From: Takakia lepidozioides
Lineage: Eukaryota > Streptophyta > Takakiopsida > Takakiales > Takakiaceae
Direction: 5' to 3'
Length of the DNA: 64,000 nucleotides
NCBI GenBank assembly: GCA_030704615.1
Contig: CM060734.1
Coordinates: 62,946,042 to 63,010,041 of the forward strand
Shown here: positions 57,801-64,000 of the stretch, piece by piece
How the letters are laid out: each line of letters begins with the position of its first letter
How positions within the stretch are numbered: position 1 is the stretch's first letter
Made by a program: the position numbers and the translations under genes
The notes under the pieces: generated by a model
Told to the model about the DNA's origin: nothing
Databases searched by the model: none
What the model saw: the letters and a program-made list of their open reading frames with translations, nothing else

Positions 57801-57917
57801 AACCCCTCAGACTTTGAGAGGTACAGGGACTGTTGGTCAAAAGTTTGGGAGTACAACCCGTCAGATCATGCTCAATGGATCCACGTGAACAATGTCGTGT
57901 GGACAATGCCGCCATGA
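54860..57917 (+). pseudogene. DUF7869-type transposase-like protein, decayed
   Basis: 54,860-55,300 is an acidic N-terminal region; after a frameshift, 55,230-56,030 continues (VDVCEKAW, YMEYKKLSKEGCLSSFHGNR) with several stops. 56,109-57,917 is one uninterrupted phase broken only by four TAG codons (56,481; 56,559; 57,423; 57,549). It holds CTECEMFKDW, TGMVTHGHGDG, then LQMDNSSKDNKNRWMLAFI and FLMVGHTHEDIDGFFSYLSK, the signature of the DUF7869 family (MDNxxxxNKN...GHTHEDID), which looks like an RNase H-fold transposase core with acidic residues in MDN and HEDID. A C-terminal domain (FFVLVHPHDP, VKVEWWRPKK) follows. The family is found in plants and other eukaryotes; its role as a transposase is inference. 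A palindrome interrupts the gene at 56,065. Confidence 0.72.
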
Positions 57918-58385
57918 AAAAATACGACAAGAAATAGCACCAAGAGAATTACAGCGGTGGAAGCAGTGAAGGCGCGCGCGAATTTGGAGGTTGCTAACCT
58001 TCAGCCAGATACCTGAAGGTTTCCTTCTTGCGAACCATTTTCCATCCATGGACTAAATGTTGAGGTTAATTCCGGTCTTTCACTTTAAGATATTAAAATT
58101 TCTTTACGCTTCTTTCCCTTCGTGTTTGCGTTGGGTGATCCTTCCCGTCTTCTTTTTCTGTCGCACTGAACCTCGAGTGGGCAGTGGACGTTCATCTATT
58201 TTCTTTTTGCCGTGTTGGACTCTGCACTGCTGTACATTCTGTTCATCTACATATATTCGTGACATGGGGGATTCTGGCTTACAAAACAAACAATGTACCC
58301 CCAAAAAAAAAATGCTGGCACAACCCCTGGATTCTTTCTTTTCCAATCCGGTCTAAATGTTTTTTTGCAATGTCTCGTTCTAGTG

Positions 58386-59110
58386 AGTGCAAGTCTTCCA
58401 TATTTATTTGTCCATTTATACCTTTACCATCACCTCTAAATCCTTACCATTCGTTTTACCCTTCCCTTAACCCTTCCATAGGCTTAAGCCGGACACTTAG
58501 TACCCTAAACCATTACTCTTACCATATACCAAAAACCTTTGTGTACTCCCATAAATCCAAACCCTAAACCCTTACCCTGGCCTTAATCCTTACCCTAAGA
58601 TTAAGCCTGATACTTACTACCTTAAACCATTACTCTTACCATATACCAAAAACCAGGTTAGTGCACTACCCTACTTACACTCCAAACCAAGTTATTGTAC
58701 TACCATGTGTGAGTCTTCTATATTTGTTTGTCCCTTTGAACTACCCTAAATCCAAACCCTAAATCCTTACCCATTCCTTTACCCTGGCCTTAATCCTTAC
58801 CCTAAGCTTAAGCTTGACATTTACTACCCTAAACCATTAGTACTCTTACCATATACCAAAAACCAGGTTAGTGTACTACCCTACTTACACTCCAAACCAA
58901 GTTATTGTACTACCATGTGTGAGTCTTCCATATTTGTTTGTCCCTTTCTACCCTAAATCCAAACCCTAAACCCTTACCCTTCCCTTTACCCTTCCCTTAA
59001 TAATCCTTACCCCAAGCTTAAGCGTGACCCTTAGCACCCTAAACCATTACTTTTACCATATACCAAAAACCTTAGTGTAGTACCCTACTTATAATAAACT
59101 CCAAACCTTA
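58386..59110. repeat. ~210-bp tandem array rich in CCCTAAA-like words
   Basis: The landmark ACCATATACCAAAAACC recurs at about 58,518, 58,637, 58,850 and 59,056, and AGTCTTCYATATTTRTTTGTCC at 58,391, 58,711 and 58,921, giving a period of 206-213 bp with one shortened unit. Each unit contains several CCCTAAA, CCTTACCCT or AACCCTAAA words, resembling the plant telomere repeat but not in a regular run. Confidence 0.8.
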
Positions 59111-59915
59111 TTGTATTACCATGTTACCTCTTGTAAAATTTGTATCATTCTCTTAATGTTTTCTTTAATTTTCAAGTTGGATAACGTATGATAGAATGAT
59201 TACATGGATATCAAATTCCCCTTACATTTTTACATTTTTACATTCTACAGAGGCTTAGAGTCGTCCAAATTTGTTTCTCTCTTTCTATCCTAAACCCTTT
59301 AAAACCCTAAACCCTTCTCCGAGTCACCACAAACTTGGACCTTATTGCACTTAATATATCTAGTTACACCCCAAACCTTATTTTACTGCCCTAGTAGGTC
59401 ATCTTCCTAATGTTTCAAGCTATTTTAATATTTTACTGCCCTTCTCACACCCAAAACATCATTCCAATGGCATTGTCTATGAATATTGTGCTTGTCAACA
59501 TGAAGATTCAATCAAAATTACTATCAACTTATATCAAGCATGGTAGAGTACTATGAGTCTATCCCATGTTCGATTCGACACATTTGTTTATCGTGATTGT
59601 ATCATAATGTAATATTACATCATTCGACTTCCCAGTCGACGTTCAATGAATTGTTCAATTACACTGCAACTTCACAAGCACTTCAATGTCAAATGGACAT
59701 CTTATATGTTACATTTTGAAGCAAGTATGACATCACTTGTAATCTCACAAAGTTCAATCACACATTACTATCCAAGATATTATTAACATTTGAATTAATT
59801 TTAATTCAAATACATATTAAGTTTGGTCCGGATTTAAGCCAAAAGTCCAGAAATAGTTAAAATAGGGTTTCAGCAGTAAACTGAAGAACAATTGAGACTG
59901 CCTATCATCAGCCTG
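59111..59915. other. no gene; AT-rich
   Basis: Some further CCCTAAAC words to about 59,320, then AT-rich DNA with no coding content. Confidence 0.4.
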
Positions 59916-59916
59916 C

Positions 59917-60789
59917 CAATTGACCTTTCCATTGTTGTCTAGAACCCTGATGTGAAACAGGGTGGATTTGTCCATTTTAGGGAACCCCTAAAGTTGCAGA
60001 TTGCCCTCCACATCAGGTATGAAGCCAAGACCAGAAGCTCTCATATCTTGGAAGGACAGAACCAGATTAACCGACATGGGATTGGCTTGTGAGGAAGCCA
60101 TCCATGTTGGAGTAGTCAAAGATGTGTACGTGTTATCCAGCAGAGTAGATATGTATTGCGGGATATTAGATATAATAGTGTCCCAAGCCTTCGCTCTCCT
60201 TCTTCGCATCAGAGTAGTTACTGACTTCTGTGGGAGGAATTGGTTTTGCGTTCTGATTGATGCCATGTGAGTGAATCCTTGCCCCTCCTAGAAGGCCCAT
60301 CTCGGTGTCTGTTGGAGGAGGGCTGCAGAGTCCATATTGTAGTTAGCAAATAGTGGTTGCCTTAAATATTCTTGCAAAGTGGCAGCATTCTTTGCGTGAG
60401 AGACCCCCTCAGCGCCTGCCATGATTTCCATATGGAGTGTCATGGTTTGGAACCAAGGCGAACATTTGCATTGCGCCCTTGAACTATCCATCTCAGAGAC
60501 TGAACCCACAGAGGGGAGGAGGTGGGGAAGGAACCCATGAGGTAAGGTTGTATCAATTTACTCCAGGGACTGAGCCTGTGTTTGATTGCCCTCATGACCC
60601 ATTTACCCAAAAGAGCCTGAATCTCCAATCCTGGGTCAATTATTCCAAGGCCTCCATTGTTTTTTTTCTGGCATAACTGGTCCAAGATAGCAATGCCCGC
60701 CTTACTGGAGTTGTGGAGGTGGCACCCCAAATAAAGTTGCGAATAAGTGTCTTTATCTGCTTGGTGAGATTGGTCTCAGGATCCCACTG
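59917..60789 (-). mobile_element. LINE reverse transcriptase segment, inverted 5' part
   Basis: On the minus strand, starting at the junction near 60,789: LTKQIKTLIRNFIWGATSTT, then KKNNGGLGIIDPGLEIQALL and GKWVMRAIKHRLSPWSKLIQ, the region just after the polymerase core in plant L1-type LINEs (W-x-K-GGLGI-N-A-L-KW). It ends at about 59,917 with a 60-bp sequence (encoding MDKSTLFHIRVLDNNGKVN) that also begins the adjacent plus-strand segment. Stops and frameshifts are present. Confidence 0.8.
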
Positions 60790-61708
60790 AAATGGATAAA
60801 TCCATCCTGTTTCACATCACGGTTCTGGACAACAATGGAAAGGTCAATGCAGTACCACCCCAAGGGCAAGAATACCAGTGGGCTTTGCATTTCAATTGGT
60901 TCCTACCATGCCCCTGTCCGACCTCCAGTTTGACTTAGGGGAATGGAGATGGATGGATATTGACAAATCTCCTTTCTTTGCATACACTGTCAAGCTGGGT
61001 TACAATCTCCTTAACTCGCCAAGATCATTTATGAGAAAATGGTGCTCAAAATGGAGCCAACATCATATCTCTCAAGGAGACTGGGATAAAATATGGAAAG
61101 ACATATGGAGGAAGGATCGACCAGCCAAGGTTTCCGGCTTTCTCTGGAAGCTCACTCATAGAATCCTCCTTGTCAGACAGGCAATGAATGAAGAGCAGCC
61201 CTCCTCCACGCTCTGCCATGCAACACCAAAAACCATTGAACACTCACTTCTATTCTGCAATCTATCTATGAGGATTTGGAGGGTGGTGCTTGCGTTCTAC
61301 TCTCATTAGACTTCCTTCCCTTCCCCACCATCTCCTCTACTATTGTTATTGAATTTCATGCCTGGTCATTCTCAGTGTGCCTGCCCTGTGTGGGAATCGC
61401 TTAGAGCCCTAACTCTGTGGAATTTGTGGAAAAGCAGATGCACTTGGGTTCATGAGGACAAATCCCCCAAGGCAGATCGGTTTTGTTTCACACATATCAT
61501 GATCTGCTTACTGAGGGGAAGGCGTAGGAAAATGTACATGCAGCTATTCCCAAAATTTCAGAACAACGGGGGAGGAAGCTCATACAAGATTTCCAACTCT
61601 CCTGGGGCAAAGGCAGCATGCTCGGCACCATGCTTCCTTACAACCGCTTTACCTGACACCACACCATTCCCCCCAATGGGAAGTCGCTTGGTGATGGGGA
61701 TGAGCTAG
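60785..61708 (+). mobile_element. LINE 3' part with RT-associated zinc-binding domain
   Basis: Begins with MDKSILFHITVLDNNGKVN, then EWRWMDIDKSPFFAYTVKLG YNLL, IWRKDRPAKVSGFLWKLTHR, then C..A, H, and C positions in LCHATPKTIEHSLLFCNLSMRIW: the zf-RVT domain at the C-terminus of L1-type ORF2. A further frame (61,343-61,708; LTLWNLWKSRCTWVHED) is the expected tail. No poly-A was found; the end lies close to a gypsy LTR. Frameshifts mark it as dead. Confidence 0.8.
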
Positions 61709-61752
61709 AATTTAATTGGCGCCACAAAAAGGCTCGGGACTAGAAGTCTAGG

Positions 61753-63150
61753 TGTCGCGCACCTCCCTTCGGTAAGCTCCCCTTCATGTCATAGTTACTC
61801 GCTTTGATGCGCGCGCCTAACTCCCAAACTGGCCGCCGGGCCAACTCGGAGCTTCGGCTGCTCACCGGGACATAACGGTCCCCCTTTGCTCCTCCACAAG
61901 ACCCTCGCTCACTTTGGGCCTAGTGGAAATTCCCTTTGGTTGTTGGCAGTCCGGAACAGCTCCCCACACCTTGGTCGCTTTCCGGCTCGCACGCTTACTC
62001 ACTAGTTTTTGGTCACCAACGGGCTTGCACCGTTCTCGGGGTTACTACTCCCTATATATACTTCTGTAACTGTCCGCGGGGGTTTCACAAACAACACCGT
62101 CCCTTTATGGCGAATCACCACGAAGACCCTTGACTCCCGGTGATGAGTCGCGGTGAGTCTTGGCCCACCCATCATGGCCCCAATGGACCGTGATGAGTCC
62201 CAAGACTCCCCACGACTCCCACCACAAGGTCTCCGCCCCATGGTGTGTCCTATGCCACCCCCACTAATACCCACTAAGCTACCACCACCCCTCGTGGAAC
62301 CATGCCCACCGCAACCCGGTGTGCGGGGCTCCACCTAATGAGCGCCTTCGCCTAGGCACTCAAGGGTGCTTCAGCCCCCGTACCTATTGTTGCCACTGCC
62401 CCCACCACAGGGGCAACCCCTCTTGTGTCCCGACCCCCCTGCCCTCAAGGCAAAGGACCGCGACACACACCCCTACCAACAGGGAGTCGATGTCCTCATC
62501 GACTTGTCCATTTTGTAGAAACTAACATCCAAGGTGTCGGCGTCCACATCAAGGAGTTTATTTCCGTACCATGACGTCCCATGGCAAAGAACCAAACCCC
62601 CACTTGACTCTACTCTCCACTAGCTAGTTCAACCGACTTCTTCCAAGTCCCGGCCAAGGGTGGAGCCTCTCCAGCTCCACCCAGTGCACTCTTCTTGGCC
62701 CACTTCAAGGCCAAGAAATGATCCTCCCCGAGGATCGAATCGCCTTATTGCAACAACATTACTTGCAGCGATCGCTCATGATGCCGCTTTTTGGCACCAC
62801 CTTGAGCAAGGGTTCATCTTGAACCCTTTTTGACTAGGAAGATAACCTTGAACCAACCGTGCCTCCCAACCACTTCAATGGGGTCCGCCTTGGAATGTTG
62901 GTCTGAGGTATAGGAACATGCCGAAGCCGCACTACGACTTCATCCCGAGGTTACACAATTATAGTACGTGAACGGAAGCACGTAGCTTCCGCATTGGCCG
63001 CACTACAAGACAACCCCCTCGGTATCGCAGTTATAGTACACGCACGCGCCAGGTGCACACTAGCACGTGAACTCCCAAAGAAGGCGCAAGTTTTCTTGTC
63101 CCTTGGATGGGAGTCACCCGATTTCGGCACTGCGCAAACACATGATTAAT
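61753..63150 (-). repeat. probable 3' LTR of the second Ty3/gypsy element
   Basis: Non-coding, ~1.4 kb, between the LINE and the integrase on the expected side. In element orientation it would begin TGTTTGCG (near 63,140) and end GCGCGACA (near 61,753). A TATATATA motif lies at 62,048-62,056. A purine-rich AAAAGTGGGAGAGGTAAAT on the minus strand (63,153-63,172) is a candidate polypurine tract, about a dozen bases from the proposed start. The second LTR is outside the window. Confidence 0.45.
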
Positions 63151-63325
63151 CCAATTTACCTCTCCCACTTTTGTAAGCTAGCATGCATTCTACACACTAG
63201 CCAACCATACCATGCATCACCATTCCAAACAAAATAGGTCGCACAACATTTGGAAACCATTTCATTTATAAACAAATTTTGTACAACACAAGTTTTTGCA
63301 ATCGGATTCATATCCCAAGGTTGGA

Positions 63326-64000
63326 CTAAGCATGCATTTCCTCCCCCACGATATTTGCCAGCAGCTCCAATTCATACACATCCTCATTCATAACCTTCCG
63401 GATGCGAAAGGGCCCCGCATACGGAGGTACAAACTTTGGATTCACTTCCGGAGGTAGTCGAAGATTCTTGATGTTCAATAAAACCTCCATACCTGCCTCA
63501 AATTTAACTTCCCTCCGCTTCCAATTCGTCTGCCATTCATACCGTTTCCTAGCTTTGGCAATGTTGTACTTTGTGAGCTCCAACAAATGCTCGCGTTCTT
63601 CCAGCACCGCTACTGCTGCCGTTTCCTCAACGTCCTGGGTGGCCCAACTTGTCGGCACCAGAGGTGCTTTTCCATAGACCAATACGAAAGGGGAAACTCC
63701 CGTTGCGGAGTGTTTTGTGTTATTATAACAGAACTCTGCCGCATCCAAGTGCTCCACCCAGTCTGACTGGTCTGCCGACACATAATTTCGCAAGATCTGC
63801 TTCACCACGGAATTCACTCTTTCCGTTTGGTCGTGCGTCGTAGGTCGGAAGGCCATGCTCATCTTGAGCCTTGTCCCCATTTTCTTCCAAAGTGTCTTTC
63901 AAAATTTACTTGTAAATTTTGGATCGCGGTCCAAGACAATATCCTTTGGGAGTCCATGATGCTTGAAGACGTGGGTGAAGTAAAGTCGCCCCGTCTCCTA
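63326..64000 (-). pseudogene. Ty3/gypsy integrase C-terminal half
   Basis: Runs in from the window edge. Reads GLPKDIVLDRDPKFTSKF, a TGA where a Trp is expected (about 63,897), then GTRLKMSMAFRPTTHDQTER with the catalytic Glu, YNNTKHSATGVSPFVLVYG, and a C-terminal GPY/F-like YAGPFRIRKV. The catalytic Asp (LDRD) and Glu are kept. No chromodomain or PHD finger follows before the stop, unlike the DNMT element. Different family from the element at 1-10,614. Confidence 0.87.

Noticed and set aside
58430-59100. True telomere
   Set aside because: CCCTAAA words are irregular, embedded in 210-bp units, and flanked by unique DNA on both sides.

Overview
The window looks like repeat-dense nuclear DNA of a streptophyte, most likely a seed-free plant or a charophyte alga. 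Reasons: one intact gene with ten short exons and plant-type introns encodes a plant NAP1-related (NRP/SET) histone chaperone; there are decayed plant-type PPR repeats; and there are CACTA TNP2/DUF4216, Ty3/gypsy, LINE and tRNA-derived SINE sequences plus CCCTAAA-like tracts. The species cannot be decided from the sequence.

Layout. 1-10,614 (-): a Ty3/gypsy retrotransposon whose polyprotein carries, besides gag, protease, reverse transcriptase, RNase H and integrase, a C5-cytosine DNA methyltransferase (between protease and RT) and a PHD finger (after integrase). Stops and frameshifts have killed this copy. 10,648-11,854 (+): a decayed proline-rich/SET-like gene. 12,838-16,200 (-): a decayed CACTA TNP2 transposase with an LTR-like insertion. 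20.5-27.5 kb: a mosaic of gene fragments, all on the minus strand (PPR, P-loop NTPase, O-fucosyltransferase, gag zinc knuckles, SEC13 WD40), with a dispersed repeat family that recurs at 49-54 kb. 28.6-30.4 kb (+): the 3' part of a second CACTA element with subterminal GTCGCAA repeats. 32-37.6 kb: three reading frames of unknown origin. 38.7-39.4 kb (+): the C-terminal part of a Fanzor (eukaryotic TnpB-like RNA-guided nuclease), frameshifted inside its zinc finger. 41.5-45.4 kb (+): the intact NRP gene. 47-53.7 kb: a SINE, PPR remnants and three families of short imperfect palindromes. 54.8-57.9 kb (+): a DUF7869-type transposase-like pseudogene with 24-bp palindromes around and inside it. 58.4-59.1 kb: a ~210-bp tandem array rich in CCCTAAA-like words. 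59.9-61.7 kb: a LINE whose 5' part is inverted (twin-priming signature). 61.75-64 kb (-): the 3' end of another Ty3/gypsy element.

Only the NRP gene appears functional; nearly everything else is mobile or derived from mobile DNA. The standout features are the retrotransposon that carries its own DNA methyltransferase together with a chromatin-reader finger, and the Fanzor remnant. Retrotransposons with captured cytosine methyltransferases have been reported from dinoflagellates and charophytes (de Mendoza et al. 2018); I do not know of a description of the DNMT plus PHD combination.
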